From: PFJX01 sp031426735
GTDB lineage: Bacteria; Pseudomonadota; Gammaproteobacteria; Burkholderiales; Thiobacillaceae
Reading direction: 5' to 3'
Assembly: GCA_031426735.1 (NCBI GenBank)
Contig: JASJPK010000065.1
Location: forward strand, 1-64,000
Length of the DNA stretch: 64,000 nucleotides
Every line of letters starts with the position of its first letter. The stretch's first letter is position 1. A program made the position numbers and the translations under genes. Below, piece after piece: positions 9,444 through 19,187 of this stretch. Under the pieces are notes generated by a model. That model made no database searches and was not told the DNA's origin. It saw only the letters and a program-made list of their open reading frames with translations.

Positions 9444-10682
9444 TCAAAGCTTGGCGAAGATGATCGTACCGTTGGTGCCGCCGAAGCCGAAGGAGTTCGA
9501 AAGCGCCACATCGACCTTGGCATCGCGCGCGATGTTGGCCACATAGTCGAGATCGCAGCCTTCGTCGGGTTCTAACAGATTGATCGTCGGCGGCACCGCC
9601 TGATGCGCAATGGCCAATGCCGAGAACACCGCTTCGATGCCACCGGCAGCGCCCAGCAAATGGCCGGTCATCGATTTGGTGGAACTCACCATGACCTTGC
9701 CGGCGTGCTCGCCCAGTGCGCGCTTCACCGCCTTGGTTTCGGCCAGATCGCCCAACGGCGTGGAAGTGCCATGCGCGTTGATGTAATCGACCCGATCCGC
9801 ATTGATCCCAGCATTGCGCAGCGCCACATCCATGCAACGCGCAGCGCCCGAACCGTCTTCGATCGGCGCGGTCATGTGATTGGCATCCGCACTCTTGCCG
9901 TAACCGATCAACTCACAATAGATACGGGCGCCACGTGCTTTGGCGTGCTCGTACTCTTCCAGCACCAAGACGCCGGCACCCTCGCCCATGACAAAGCCAT
10001 CGCGGCCTTTATCCCAGGGACGACTGGCCGTGGCGGGATCGTCGTTGCGGGTGGACAAGGCCCGCGCGGCGGAGAATCCGCCGATAGCCAACGGGCAAAG
10101 GCAGGATTCCGAACCGCCCGCGATCATCACGTCCGCCTCGCCATACTCGATCATCCGCCCCGCTTCGCCGACCGCATGCGTGCCGGTGGTACACGCCGTC
10201 ACCATGGCCACGTTCGGTCCTTGCAAACCGTACATGATCGACAGGTGACCGGAGATCATGTTGATGATGGTCGCCGGAATGAAGAACGGCGAGATCTTGC
10301 GCGGGCCATCGGCCAGGTAGGTCTTGTGCGTTTCCTCGATCATCTGCAGGCCGCCGATGCCGGAACCGATGTTGACACCGATGCGTTCGCGATTGGCGTC
10401 CGTCACTTCCAGGCCGGAGTCCTTGAAAGCATCGATTGCCGCAGCCAGGCCAAAATGGATGAAGGTATCCATGCGGCGCGCATCTTTCGGGGTCAGATAC
10501 TTGGCCAGATCGAAATTCTTCACATCGCCGGCGATCTGGCAGGCAAAGGCGGAAGGATCGAACTTGGCAATCCGGGTAATACCGGAACGGCCGGCCATCA
10601 GGCTGGCCCATGCGTCGTCAACACTGTTGCCGACAGGGGAAATGATGCCGAGCCCGGTAACCACGACTCTACGCTTGGACAA
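9444..10682 (-). CDS. fabF: 3-oxoacyl-[ACP] synthase II
   Basis: Condensing enzyme of fatty-acid elongation. The Cys-His-His triad is visible in VTACTTGTHAVGEA, NAHGTSTPLGD and STKSMTGHLLGAAG. I place the start at the TTG at 10682 (product MSKRRVVVTGLG, 412 residues, almost exactly E. coli size), because an AGGAG site precedes it. The upstream ATG at 10736 would add 18 residues unlike the family. Confidence 0.96.
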   Translation of the reverse strand: MSKRRVVVTGLGIISPVGNSVDDAWASLMAGRSGITRIAKFDPSAFACQIAGDVKNFDLAKYLTPKDARRMDTFIHFGLAAAIDAFKDSGLEVTDANRERIGVNIGSGIGGLQMIEETHKTYLADGPRKISPFFIPATIINMISGHLSIMYGLQGPNVAMVTACTTGTHAVGEAGRMIEYGEADVMIAGGSESCLCPLAIGGFSAARALSTRNDDPATASRPWDKGRDGFVMGEGAGVLVLEEYEHAKARGARIYCELIGYGKSADANHMTAPIEDGSGAARCMDVALRNAGINADRVDYINAHGTSTPLGDLAETKAVKRALGEHAGKVMVSSTKSMTGHLLGAAGGIEAVFSALAIAHQAVPPTINLLEPDEGCDLDYVANIARDAKVDVALSNSFGFGGTNGTIIFAKL

Positions 10683-10791
10683 AGGAAACTCCTGGTGCGG
10701 GAAGGTGCGGGGAAACCGGGCCAAGCCGGTCGTCAATGCAGATGTTCGCTACAGAGCGGGGGCAATGCCCGGCCGCTCTGCGAAAAAAGAA

Positions 10792-11031
10792 TTACTTGCT
10801 CAGGTGGCCGTTGACGTAATCGACGGCTTGTTGAACCGTGGTGATCTTCTCGGCTTCTTCGTCGGGGATCTCGCACTCGAAAGCTTCTTCCAGAGCCATC
10901 ACCAGTTCCACCGTGTCGAGAGAATCGGCACCCAGGTCGTCCACGAATGAAGACTCCAGTTTCACATCGGCTTCGTTGGCGCCCAGTTGTTCGGCGACGA
11001 TCTTTTTGACACGTTGTTCGATATCACTCAT
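10792..11031 (-). CDS. acpP: Acyl carrier protein
   Basis: 79-residue acidic helical protein that carries acyl chains on a phosphopantetheine arm. The attachment serine is in GADSLDTVELVMALEE (about residues 35-50). Spacing to fabG is 139 nt and to fabF 109 nt, so acpP may also be expressed at a different level from its neighbours, as is common. Confidence 0.97.
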   Translation of the reverse strand: MSDIEQRVKKIVAEQLGANEADVKLESSFVDDLGADSLDTVELVMALEEAFECEIPDEEAEKITTVQQAVDYVNGHLSK

Positions 11032-11170
11032 CAGATAACTCCCACAAGGGTAGAAAAATTACAGGTAGCAAAAAAGCGGGGGCATTCTACCAGCCTGTCC
11101 AACACGAAGAAACCGGCTGTAGGTTGGCCCGCCATGAAAAGTTTGATTTGAACAGCTGGCGGCTTGCGCC

Positions 11171-11908
11171 TCAATCCATGTACATGCCGCCGTTGACATG
11201 CAAGGTGGCGCCCGTGACATAGGCCGCGGCATCCGAGGCCAGGTAAGCAACCGCGTGTGCGATATCCTCCGGCGTCCCCAATTTGCCGAGCGGGATGCGT
11301 TCCAGCAGTTTGCCGCGGGCCGCTTCCGGCAACGTCCGGGTCATGTCGGTATCGATGAATCCGGGCGCCACGCAATTGACCGTAATGCCCCGGCTGCCGA
11401 CTTCCTGCGCCAGCGATTTGGAGAAACCGATCATGCCTGCCTTGGCGGCAGCATAGTTGGTCTGGCCTGCATTGCCGGACACACCGACCACGGAGGCGAT
11501 GCTGACGATACGACCGAAGCGGGCTTTCATCATCGGGCGCAACACAGCGCGCGACAGGCGGAATACGGAAGTGAGGTTGGTATCGAGGATCGAAGTCCAC
11601 TCCTCGTCCTTCATGCGCATCAACAGGTTGTCGCGGGTAATGCCGGCATTGTTGACCAGAATATCGATGCGGCCATGCCGGGCCATGATGCCATCGATCG
11701 CGGCATCGACCTGGACGGCGTCGTTGACATCGAGTTTGAGACCTTCTCCCTGCAAACCGGCCGCGACCAAAGCCGCACCGATGTCCGCTGCGCCGGCATC
11801 GCTGGTGGCGGTGCCCACCACGTAACAACCGGCATGCGCCAAGGCATGCAGAATGGCCTTGCCGATCCCGCGCGAGGCGCCGGTAACCAGTGCAACACGT
11901 ACTTCCAT
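11171..11908 (-). CDS. fabG: 3-oxoacyl-[ACP] reductase
   Basis: NADPH-dependent short-chain dehydrogenase reducing 3-oxoacyl-ACP. 245 residues. Cofactor motif TGASRGIG (about 9-16), NNAGITRDNLLMRM (about 87-100) and the catalytic Ser-Tyr-Lys set, with YAAAKAGM near residue 152, are intact. The ATG at 11908 has GGAGA upstream. It lies 10 nt downstream of fabD. Confidence 0.96.
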   Translation of the reverse strand: MEVRVALVTGASRGIGKAILHALAHAGCYVVGTATSDAGAADIGAALVAAGLQGEGLKLDVNDAVQVDAAIDGIMARHGRIDILVNNAGITRDNLLMRMKDEEWTSILDTNLTSVFRLSRAVLRPMMKARFGRIVSIASVVGVSGNAGQTNYAAAKAGMIGFSKSLAQEVGSRGITVNCVAPGFIDTDMTRTLPEAARGKLLERIPLGKLGTPEDIAHAVAYLASDAAAYVTGATLHVNGGMYMD

Positions 11909-11918
11909 GCTTGTCTCC

Positions 11919-12851
11919 TTAAGCCTTGATCTTTTGTATCGTATCGGCCAGCGCGGCGGCATCGGCCAGCGCAACGCCCAGCATGCCATCGACGATGCGC
12001 TTGTTGAGGCCGGCCAGGACCTTGCCGGGACCGCATTCGGCGACCAGTTGAACACCTTGCGTCGCCATGTACTGCACCGTTTCGACCCAACGCACCGGGC
12101 TGAATAGCTGGCGCGCCAGGGCATCGCGGATGGCGTCCGGATCGCCATGACTGACCACGTCCGCGTTATGCAGGACTGCCACCGTGGGTGTCCTCACCTC
12201 GATTGCGCCCAGCGCCACGCGCAGCTTGTCGGCTGCCGGCTGCATCAGAGCGCAATGCGAAGGCACCGAGACCGGCAACGGCAATGCCCGCTTGGCTCCC
12301 TTCTCCTTCGCCAGCGCGCAACCACGCTCCACCGCCGCCTTGTTGCCGGCGATGACCACCTGACCGGGGGAGTTGAAATTGACCGCCTCCAGCACTTCAC
12401 CCTGTGCCGCCTCCGCGCAGACCGCGCGCACGGCGGCGTCATCCAGGCCGAGCACGGCGGCCATCGCGCCGACGCCTTCCGGTACGGCAGATTGCATCGC
12501 CTCGGCGCGCAAACGGACCAGCTTCACCGCGTCGGCGAAGTCGAGCGCACCGGCACAGACCAGCGCGGTGTATTCACCCAAGCTGTGGCCTGCCATAAAG
12601 GCCGGCACCGCTCCGCCCTGGCTTTGCCATAAGCGATAGACCGCCACCCCCGCCGCCAGCATGACCGGCTGGGTATTCACGGTTTGATTGAGCAGTTCGG
12701 CCGGGCCAGCGGCAACCATCGCGGCAAGGTCCTGGCCCAAGGCTTCCGAGGCCTCGGCAAAGGTGTCGCGAATCGGTGCGGCGTCGCCGTATGCTGCCAA
12801 CATGCCGACCGACTGCGAGCCCTGACCGGGAAAAACGAGGGCGAATTTCAT
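11919..12851 (-). CDS. fabD: Malonyl-CoA:ACP transacylase
   Basis: Transfers malonyl groups from CoA to ACP. 310 residues from the ATG at 12851 (MKFALVFPGQGSQ). The nucleophile elbow GHSLGEYTAL (about 91-100) and the later catalytic-His region SVPSHCALM (about 199-207) are present. It lies within the fabH-fabD-fabG run. Confidence 0.96.
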   Translation of the reverse strand: MKFALVFPGQGSQSVGMLAAYGDAAPIRDTFAEASEALGQDLAAMVAAGPAELLNQTVNTQPVMLAAGVAVYRLWQSQGGAVPAFMAGHSLGEYTALVCAGALDFADAVKLVRLRAEAMQSAVPEGVGAMAAVLGLDDAAVRAVCAEAAQGEVLEAVNFNSPGQVVIAGNKAAVERGCALAKEKGAKRALPLPVSVPSHCALMQPAADKLRVALGAIEVRTPTVAVLHNADVVSHGDPDAIRDALARQLFSPVRWVETVQYMATQGVQLVAECGPGKVLAGLNKRIVDGMLGVALADAAALADTIQKIKA

Positions 12852-12922
12852 CAAGAATCTCCGCAATAAAACACCGTGTCAGGACAGCGACTTGTACCGC
12901 CCCTCTCCGGTGCAGGTATTTG

Positions 12923-13897
12923 TCAGAACCGGACCAGCACCGATCCCCAGGTGAAGCCGCCGCCGAAGGCCTCCATCAAGACCAGTTCACCCGGTTTGAT
13001 CTTGCCCTCGCGCACCGCCGTATCGAGCGCAAGTGGAATCGACGCGGCTGAGGTATTGCCATGACGATCGACCGTGACCACGACATGGTCCATGCTCATG
13101 CCCAATTTCTTGGCGGTGGCCTGAATGATGCGGATGTTGGCCTGATGCGGCACCAGCCAATCGATATCGCTCTTCTCCAGGCCATTGGCCGCCAGCGTTT
13201 CGTCGACAATCGCATCCAGCGTGTTGACCGCCATCTTGAATACGGCATTGCCGGACATACGCATGTAACAGGCGCCTTCCTTCTTGAGGGAGACCCCACC
13301 ATCGACAAACAGCAGATCCTGATAACGGCCATCGGCATGCAGATGCGTTGCAATGATCCCAGGCTGCTCGGAAGCTTGCAGGATGACAGCGCCGGCTCCA
13401 TCGCCCCAAAGCATGCAGTTGCTCCGGTCGCTCCAATCGGTAATTCGCGACAGTGTTTCGGCACCGACCACCAATGCAGTCTTGATCTGGCCGGAACGAA
13501 TGAACTGATCCGCGACGGACACTGCGTAAACGAAACCGCTGCAAACCGCCTGCACATCCATTGCCGGGCAGCCGTTGGTGATGCCCAATTTGGCCTGCAA
13601 CACGCAAGCAGTACTGGGAAATATCCGGTCCGACGTCGTGGTGGCGACAACGATCAGTTCGATCTCGCCGGCGTCGATGCCCGCCGCCTCGATGGCCTTC
13701 TCGGCTGCTTGCAGGGCAAGATCGCTGGTCAGTTCGCCCTCGGCGGCAATGTGACGTTCGCGAATCCCGGTCCGCTCGACGATCCACTCGCTGGTGGTTT
13801 CAATCTGCTTTTCGAGTTCGGCGTTGGTCAGCACACGAGCCGGCAAATGGCTACCGGTAGCGATGATGCGGGAATAAATCCTGGCAGGCTGAGTCAT
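12923..13897 (-). CDS. fabH: 3-oxoacyl-[ACP] synthase III
   Basis: Starts fatty-acid synthesis by condensing acetyl-CoA with malonyl-ACP. 324 residues. Catalytic Cys in VQAVCSGFVYA (about 114), His in VPHQANIRII (about 253) and Asn in RHGNTSAAS (about 283) are visible. The start overlaps the plsX stop by 4 nt. Confidence 0.97.
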   Translation of the reverse strand: MTQPARIYSRIIATGSHLPARVLTNAELEKQIETTSEWIVERTGIRERHIAAEGELTSDLALQAAEKAIEAAGIDAGEIELIVVATTTSDRIFPSTACVLQAKLGITNGCPAMDVQAVCSGFVYAVSVADQFIRSGQIKTALVVGAETLSRITDWSDRSNCMLWGDGAGAVILQASEQPGIIATHLHADGRYQDLLFVDGGVSLKKEGACYMRMSGNAVFKMAVNTLDAIVDETLAANGLEKSDIDWLVPHQANIRIIQATAKKLGMSMDHVVVTVDRHGNTSAASIPLALDTAVREGKIKPGELVLMEAFGGGFTWGSVLVRF

Positions 13898-14940
13898 GCC
13901 AGCTCTCCTTCTTCCAACGAACCGAGTTGGGTGTCGTTATGTGCGCCGACCTGATCGGCAATTCGGCGCAGCAAACCGCCGCGCACTTCCTCTGCAGCCT
14001 TGAGTATCGCCTGCTCGAAAGAGAACACATCGGCCGAGCCATGGCTCTTGATGATGACGCCGTTGAGGCCCAGCAAACTGGCGCCGTTGTATCGGCGCGG
14101 ATCGAGCGTGCGCTTGAGGGCGCGCAACACCGGCAGAGAAAAAACACCGGCGAGACGGGTGAAAACGCTCTTTTTGAACTCGCTGCGCAACTGATCGCCG
14201 ATCAACTTGGCAAGGCCTTCGGATGTTTTCAATGCGACATTGCCGACAAAACCATCGCAGACAACGACATCCACGGTCCCTTTGTAGATATCGTCGCCTT
14301 CGACATTGCCCCGAAAATTGAGACCACTGGCCCGGAGTAATTCACCGGCCTGCTTGACCACATCATTCCCCTTGATCTCTTCCTCGCCGATATTGAGCAG
14401 ACCGACGCTCGGCCGATCCTTGTGTTCAATGGCGGCAACCAGCGCGGAACCCATGATGCCGAATTGCAGCAGGTGCTCGGCCGAACAATCGACGTTTGCC
14501 CCCAGATCAAGCATGTAGGTTCTGCCGTTGCGGGATGGCAAGGTGGATGCGATGGCCGGGCGGTCGATACCAGGCAGCGTCTTCAGAACGAAACGGGATA
14601 CGGCCATCAGTGCGCCGGTATTGCCGGCAGAAACACCGGCATCGGCCTCACCGCGCTTGACCAGCTCGGCGGTGACGCGCATCGATGAATCTTTCTTGGT
14701 GCGCAAGGCCACTGGCAAAGGGTCGTCCATCTTCACGACTTCACTGGCGTGATGAACCCGCAGGCGAGTGCCTGCCGCCGTCTTGTTTGCCCTCAACTCG
14801 GCGTGAATCGCATCTTCCAGGCCAACCAGAACGATATTGACGTCCGGCTCCATGCGCAGAAAGTTGAGCGCGGCCTTGATCGTCACATGAGGGCCGTGAT
14901 CGCCCCCCATGGCATCAATCGCGATTGTGATTTCTCGCAT
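13894..14940 (-). CDS. plsX: Phosphate acyltransferase
   Basis: Makes acyl-phosphate from acyl-ACP for phosphatidic acid synthesis. 348 residues from the ATG at 14940; an ATG two codons earlier is possible. The opening ITIAIDAMGGDHGP and the LLNIGEEEIKGN segment are family signatures. It follows rpmF, as in most gamma- and betaproteobacteria. Confidence 0.96.
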   Translation of the reverse strand: MREITIAIDAMGGDHGPHVTIKAALNFLRMEPDVNIVLVGLEDAIHAELRANKTAAGTRLRVHHASEVVKMDDPLPVALRTKKDSSMRVTAELVKRGEADAGVSAGNTGALMAVSRFVLKTLPGIDRPAIASTLPSRNGRTYMLDLGANVDCSAEHLLQFGIMGSALVAAIEHKDRPSVGLLNIGEEEIKGNDVVKQAGELLRASGLNFRGNVEGDDIYKGTVDVVVCDGFVGNVALKTSEGLAKLIGDQLRSEFKKSVFTRLAGVFSLPVLRALKRTLDPRRYNGASLLGLNGVIIKSHGSADVFSFEQAILKAAEEVRGGLLRRIADQVGAHNDTQLGSLEEGELA

Positions 14941-15008
14941 GACCAATCAGCCCGAGCAATACCAGTTCAGCCTGTCAGGCATCTTCCCGGGCAGGGTCGA
15001 AGCAAAAA

Positions 15009-15194
15009 TCAGCTGTTGTCTGCCTTGGTATTGAGTACCTTGCGACCACGGTAAAAACCGTTCGGGCTGATGTGATGACGCAGGTGCATTTCACCGGTGG
15101 TCGGCTCGACAGCGGTCGGCGGGGTGGTCAGAAAGTCGTGCGCACGGTGCATGCCACGCTTGGAGGGGGATTTCTTGTTCTGCTGAACAGCCAT
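15009..15194 (-). CDS. rpmF: 50S ribosomal protein L32
   Basis: 61-residue basic ribosomal protein opening with MAVQQNKKSPSKRGMHRAH. It has no cysteines, so it belongs to the zinc-free form as in E. coli. It lies between the DUF177 gene and plsX, the conserved order, and has GGAG before the ATG. Confidence 0.97.
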   Translation of the reverse strand: MAVQQNKKSPSKRGMHRAHDFLTTPPTAVEPTTGEMHLRHHISPNGFYRGRKVLNTKADNS

Positions 15195-15254
15195 GACGAT
15201 CTCCTAAATACCAAATACAAAAATTCAAAATTACTTGACGGAACCCAATCCCGA

Positions 15255-15707
15255 TCAAGCCCTGCCCATGATAGCCAAGGCATCGGGATCACACTGACCC
15301 TCGGCATGAAGCGGCACTGGCGGCAAGCTCAACAGAATCTCATCTTCAACCAAGGCCGCCAGATCCAGCGACGGATCGGCAACCAGTGCATCCAACAAGG
15401 GATCCAACCGCTCCCAACGCTCCAACTCGGCCTCATTTCTGGCCACCGGCAGAAGGCTATCGAGGCTCAACGCCTCGGGATACGCCGCCATACAGCGCTG
15501 ACAGATCAACCAAACCGTTGCCTCCACCTCAAGCCGCAAAGCCGGGCGTCCCGCCGCAAGGCAACCGGAAAGCCGGTATTGCACTGCAGCATCATCTGGC
15601 CTCAAACTATCACGCAAACGCGGCAACTCTTCGATGCGTAACTGCCCACTCAGGCTCTCGCCGGACTTGGCAAATTGCAGGCTATCGAAGGGGCTCCGTG
15701 CAGACAT
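15255..15707 (-). CDS. yceD: YceD/DUF177 family protein
   Basis: 150-residue protein of the family encoded just upstream of rpmF in most bacteria and linked to 23S rRNA accumulation in characterised members. The CxxC pair CQRC (about 70-73) and the following AYPEALSLDSLLPV segment match the family. It is the first gene of the rpmF-plsX-fab run, and its 5' end faces pycA across a 122-nt gap. Confidence 0.9.
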   Translation of the reverse strand: MSARSPFDSLQFAKSGESLSGQLRIEELPRLRDSLRPDDAAVQYRLSGCLAAGRPALRLEVEATVWLICQRCMAAYPEALSLDSLLPVARNEAELERWERLDPLLDALVADPSLDLAALVEDEILLSLPPVPLHAEGQCDPDALAIMGRA

Positions 15708-15829
15708 AAGCCGTAAATGTTAAGCTGCGCGGCTGTTTTTGTCAAAGGCAGCGGTATCGTTGCCGCTTCGGCGGAATACGAAACCGGCGCACCCCTTGCG
15801 GGTGCAACGCCACTTTCTAGGGTCAAAGC

Positions 15830-17248
15830 GTGATCAGGAAAATACTCGTCGCAAACCGGGGTGAAATCGCTGTACGCATCGTGCGTGCGTGCAAGGAAAT
15901 GGGGATCAAGGCGGTGGCCATTTACACCGATGCGGATCGGCATGGCCTCCACGTCAAGAAAGCCGACGCCGCTTACAACATCGGTTCCGATCCGGTACTG
16001 GGCTATCTGAATGCGCACAACATCGTCAATCTGGCGGTCGCTTCCGGTTGCGATGCGCTGCATCCCGGTTACGGATTCTTGTCCGAGAACCCGGTGCTGG
16101 CTGAAGTGTGCGCCCGCCGCGGCATCAAGTTCATCGGCCCCTCGGCCAAAGTCATCACCCAGATGGGCGACAAGATTCAGGCGCGCCTGGCCATGATCAA
16201 GGCCGGCATTCCGGTCATTCCCGGCTCCGACCACAATCTTGAAAATGCCGACGAAGCGCTCGAACTGGCGAAAAAAATCGGCTACCCGATCATGCTGAAA
16301 GCCACCAACGGCGGCGGCGGACGCGGCATTCGGCGGTGCGATTCGGACGAGGAACTGGTCAACAACTATGTCCGCGTCGTCTCCGAGGCGAGCAAAGCGT
16401 TCGGCAAACCGGAAGTCTTCATGGAGAAGTGCGTCGTCAACCCGAAGCACATCGAAGTCCAGATCATCGGCGACAGCCACGGCAACTGTGTGCATCTGTA
16501 TGAACGCGACTGTTCCATCCAGCGGCGCAATCAGAAGCTGATCGAGATCGCCCCGTCGCCGCAACTGACCGAAGCGCAACGCGAATACATCGGCAAGCTG
16601 GCGGTGCGCGCCGCCAAGGCGGTGGGTTACGAGAACGCCGGTACGGTGGAATTCCTGCTCGATGCCGACAACCAGTTCTTCTTCATGGAAATGAACACGC
16701 GCCTGCAGGTCGAGCACACGGTGACCGAGACCATCACCGGCATCGATATCGTGCAGGAACAGATCCGCATCACCGACGGTCTCCCCCTGCAGTACAAGCA
16801 GGAAGACATCCGCCATCGCGGCTTTGCCATGGAATTCCGCATCAACGCGGAAGACCCGAAGAACGGATTCCTGCCCAGTTTCGGCCGCATCACGCGTTAC
16901 TACGCGCCGGGCGGCCCCGGTGTGCGCACCGATGCGGCGATGTATTCCGGCTACACCATTCCGCCCTATTACGACTCCATGTGCGCCAAACTGACCGTGT
17001 GGGCGCTGACCTGGGAAGGCGTCATCGAACGCGGTCGTCGCGCACTCGACGACACTGGGGTCTACGGCGTGAAAACCACCATCCCGTACTACCAGGAAAT
17101 CCTGCAGAACGAACAATTCCGCACCGGCCGCTTCAACACCAGTTTTGTCGAGGCGCATCCGGAACTGCTCAACTACGCCGTGCGCCAGCCGCCGGAGATG
17201 AAGGCAGCGGCAATTTCGGCGGCGATCGCCGCGCACCTGGGCATTTGA
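15830..17248 (+). CDS. pycA: Pyruvate carboxylase subunit A (biotin carboxylase)
   Basis: ATP-dependent biotin carboxylase subunit. 472 residues with the AccC-like order: N-terminal KILVANRGEIAVRI, ATP-grasp loop KATNGGGGRGIRR (about 158-170) and EMNTRLQVEHTVTE (about 286-299). The start is GTG at 15830. The partner is the next gene, 49 nt downstream, which carries carboxyltransferase and biotinyl domains; this favours two-subunit pyruvate carboxylase (anaplerotic oxaloacetate formation) over acetyl-CoA carboxylase AccC, which normally pairs with accB. Confidence 0.88.
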   Translation: MIRKILVANRGEIAVRIVRACKEMGIKAVAIYTDADRHGLHVKKADAAYNIGSDPVLGYLNAHNIVNLAVASGCDALHPGYGFLSENPVLAEVCARRGIKFIGPSAKVITQMGDKIQARLAMIKAGIPVIPGSDHNLENADEALELAKKIGYPIMLKATNGGGGRGIRRCDSDEELVNNYVRVVSEASKAFGKPEVFMEKCVVNPKHIEVQIIGDSHGNCVHLYERDCSIQRRNQKLIEIAPSPQLTEAQREYIGKLAVRAAKAVGYENAGTVEFLLDADNQFFFMEMNTRLQVEHTVTETITGIDIVQEQIRITDGLPLQYKQEDIRHRGFAMEFRINAEDPKNGFLPSFGRITRYYAPGGPGVRTDAAMYSGYTIPPYYDSMCAKLTVWALTWEGVIERGRRALDDTGVYGVKTTIPYYQEILQNEQFRTGRFNTSFVEAHPELLNYAVRQPPEMKAAAISAAIAAHLGI

Positions 17249-17297
17249 GCGGCGCCCTGAACGCCGTTCGCATCGTTAGACACACAAGGAAGCCACG

Positions 17298-19169
17298 ATG
17301 ACTCAAGTCAAGATCACCGAACTGGTGCTGCGCGATGGACATCAGTCCCTGATCGCCACCCGCATGCGGACCGAAGACATGCTGCCGATCTGCAGCAAAC
17401 TGGACAACGCCGGATACTGGTCGCTCGAAGCCTGGGGCGGCGCCACCTTCGACGCCTGCGTCCGCTTCCTCAAGGAAGATCCGTGGGAACGCCTGCGCAA
17501 GCTGCGCCGCGCCCTGCCCAACTCGCGCATCCAGATGTTGCTGCGCGGCCAGAACCTGCTCGGCTACCGGCATTACCCGGACGATCTGGTGCGGGCCTTC
17601 GTGCAGAAATCGGCCGACAACGGCGTCGATGTTTTCCGCGTATTCGACGCGATGAACGATCTGCGCAATATGCGCGTCTCCATCGAAGCCGTGAAAGCCG
17701 CCGGCAAGCATGCCGAAGGCACGCTGTCCTACACCACCAGCCCGGTCCATAACATCGACTACTTCGTATCGATGGCGCGCCAGCTCGAAGCCATGGGCAG
17801 CGACACCATCGCGATCAAGGACATGGCCGGCCTGCTCACGCCCTACACCACGGCGGAACTGGTCAAGGCGCTGAAGAAAGCCGTCTCGCTGCCGATCCAC
17901 CTGCACAGCCACGCCACTTCCGGCCTGGCCAGCATGGCGCACATGAAGGGCGTCGAAGCCGGCGCACTGATGATCGACACCTGCATCTCCGCCTTCTCGG
18001 AAGGGTCCAGCCATCCCACCACGGAAAGCCTGGTCGCGGCCTTCGCCGGCACCGAATACGACACCGGCATCGACCTGATCAAACTGCAGGAAATCACCGC
18101 CTACTTTAAGGAAGTGCGCAAGAAATACTGGCAGTACGAGATGAAAGGCCAGCAGGTCGATACCCGCATCCTGGTCTCGCAAGTGCCCGGCGGCATGATC
18201 TCGAATCTGGTCAACCAGTTGAAGGAACAAGGCGCGCTCGACCGCATGGACGCCGTTCTGGCGGAGATTCCGCGCGTGCGCGAAGACCTCGGCTTCCCGC
18301 CGCTGGTCACCCCCACCTCACAGATCGTCGGCACCCAGGCCGTGTTGAACGTGCTGACCGGCGGCCGCTACAAATCGGTCACCAACGAGGTCAAGAACTA
18401 CCTGCTGGGCCGCTATGGCGCCGCGCCGGGCCAGGTCAACAACGAAGTCAAGAAGATGGCGGTCGGCGATCAGGAAGTCATCACCTGCCGTCCGGCCGAC
18501 CTGCTCAGCGACGAGCTCGACAAGTTGCGCGGCGAGGCGGAAGGCCTGGCCAAGTCAGACGAGGACGTGCTGACCTATGCCATGTTCCCGGATATCGGCC
18601 GCACCTTCCTGCAGGAACGCGCCGGCGGCGCGCTGACCCCGGAACCGCTGCTGCCGCCTGAGTCGATGCTGGCGATGTCCTGCCCGGCGGTTTACGCCCC
18701 AAGCGAATTCAACGTCACGCTGCATGGCGAGACCTATCACATCCGCATCAAGGGCACCGGCCACGCCGGCGATGGCGAGCGCCCGTTCTACGTGCACGTC
18801 GATGGCGTTGCCGAGGAAGTCTTGCTGGAAGCGCTGGACGAAGTCGAAGTCACCCCGGGCAGCAGCGCGCCGCGCAAGACATCGAGCAAGAAGGCCGACA
18901 TGGCCGGCGGCGCCAAATCGCGTCCGCGTCCGACCCATGCCGGCTGTGTCACCACCGCCATGCCGGGCGCCATCGTCGATGTCAAAGTCAAGGTCGGCGA
19001 CAAGATCAAGGCCGGCGACGGCGTTCTGGTCATCGAAGCCATGAAGATGGAAAACGAAGTCCAGTCGCCGGTCACCGGCACGGTGGTCGCCGTCCATGTC
19101 GCCAAGGGCGATCAGGTCACGCCGGATCAGGTGCTGGTGGAAATCCAGCCGGAATCCGACGCGGTATGA
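17298..19169 (+). CDS. pycB: Pyruvate carboxylase subunit B / OadA-like carboxyltransferase
   Basis: 623-residue protein: HMGL-like carboxyltransferase domain opening with LVLRDGHQSLIATRMRTEDM (residues 7-26), the conserved carboxylase region, an Ala/Lys-rich linker (about 525-545) and a C-terminal biotinyl domain with the biotin-accepting EAMKMENE. The sequence equally resembles oxaloacetate decarboxylase alpha, but no membrane beta or gamma subunit gene lies nearby and a biotin carboxylase gene lies upstream. The AAGGA site precedes the ATG. Confidence 0.88.
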   Translation: MTQVKITELVLRDGHQSLIATRMRTEDMLPICSKLDNAGYWSLEAWGGATFDACVRFLKEDPWERLRKLRRALPNSRIQMLLRGQNLLGYRHYPDDLVRAFVQKSADNGVDVFRVFDAMNDLRNMRVSIEAVKAAGKHAEGTLSYTTSPVHNIDYFVSMARQLEAMGSDTIAIKDMAGLLTPYTTAELVKALKKAVSLPIHLHSHATSGLASMAHMKGVEAGALMIDTCISAFSEGSSHPTTESLVAAFAGTEYDTGIDLIKLQEITAYFKEVRKKYWQYEMKGQQVDTRILVSQVPGGMISNLVNQLKEQGALDRMDAVLAEIPRVREDLGFPPLVTPTSQIVGTQAVLNVLTGGRYKSVTNEVKNYLLGRYGAAPGQVNNEVKKMAVGDQEVITCRPADLLSDELDKLRGEAEGLAKSDEDVLTYAMFPDIGRTFLQERAGGALTPEPLLPPESMLAMSCPAVYAPSEFNVTLHGETYHIRIKGTGHAGDGERPFYVHVDGVAEEVLLEALDEVEVTPGSSAPRKTSSKKADMAGGAKSRPRPTHAGCVTTAMPGAIVDVKVKVGDKIKAGDGVLVIEAMKMENEVQSPVTGTVVAVHVAKGDQVTPDQVLVEIQPESDAV

Positions 19170-19187
19170 AGCTGGCATGAAGTTGAT

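Noticed and set aside
15650..17236. 528-codon open frame antisense to pycA
   Set aside because: Mirror of a GC-rich coding frame; low-complexity composition, no ribosome site and no family resemblance, whereas pycA is unmistakable.
17298..19169. Sodium-pumping oxaloacetate decarboxylase alpha subunit
   Set aside because: Sequence allows it, but there is no beta or gamma membrane subunit gene and a biotin carboxylase gene lies directly upstream, favouring pyruvate carboxylase.
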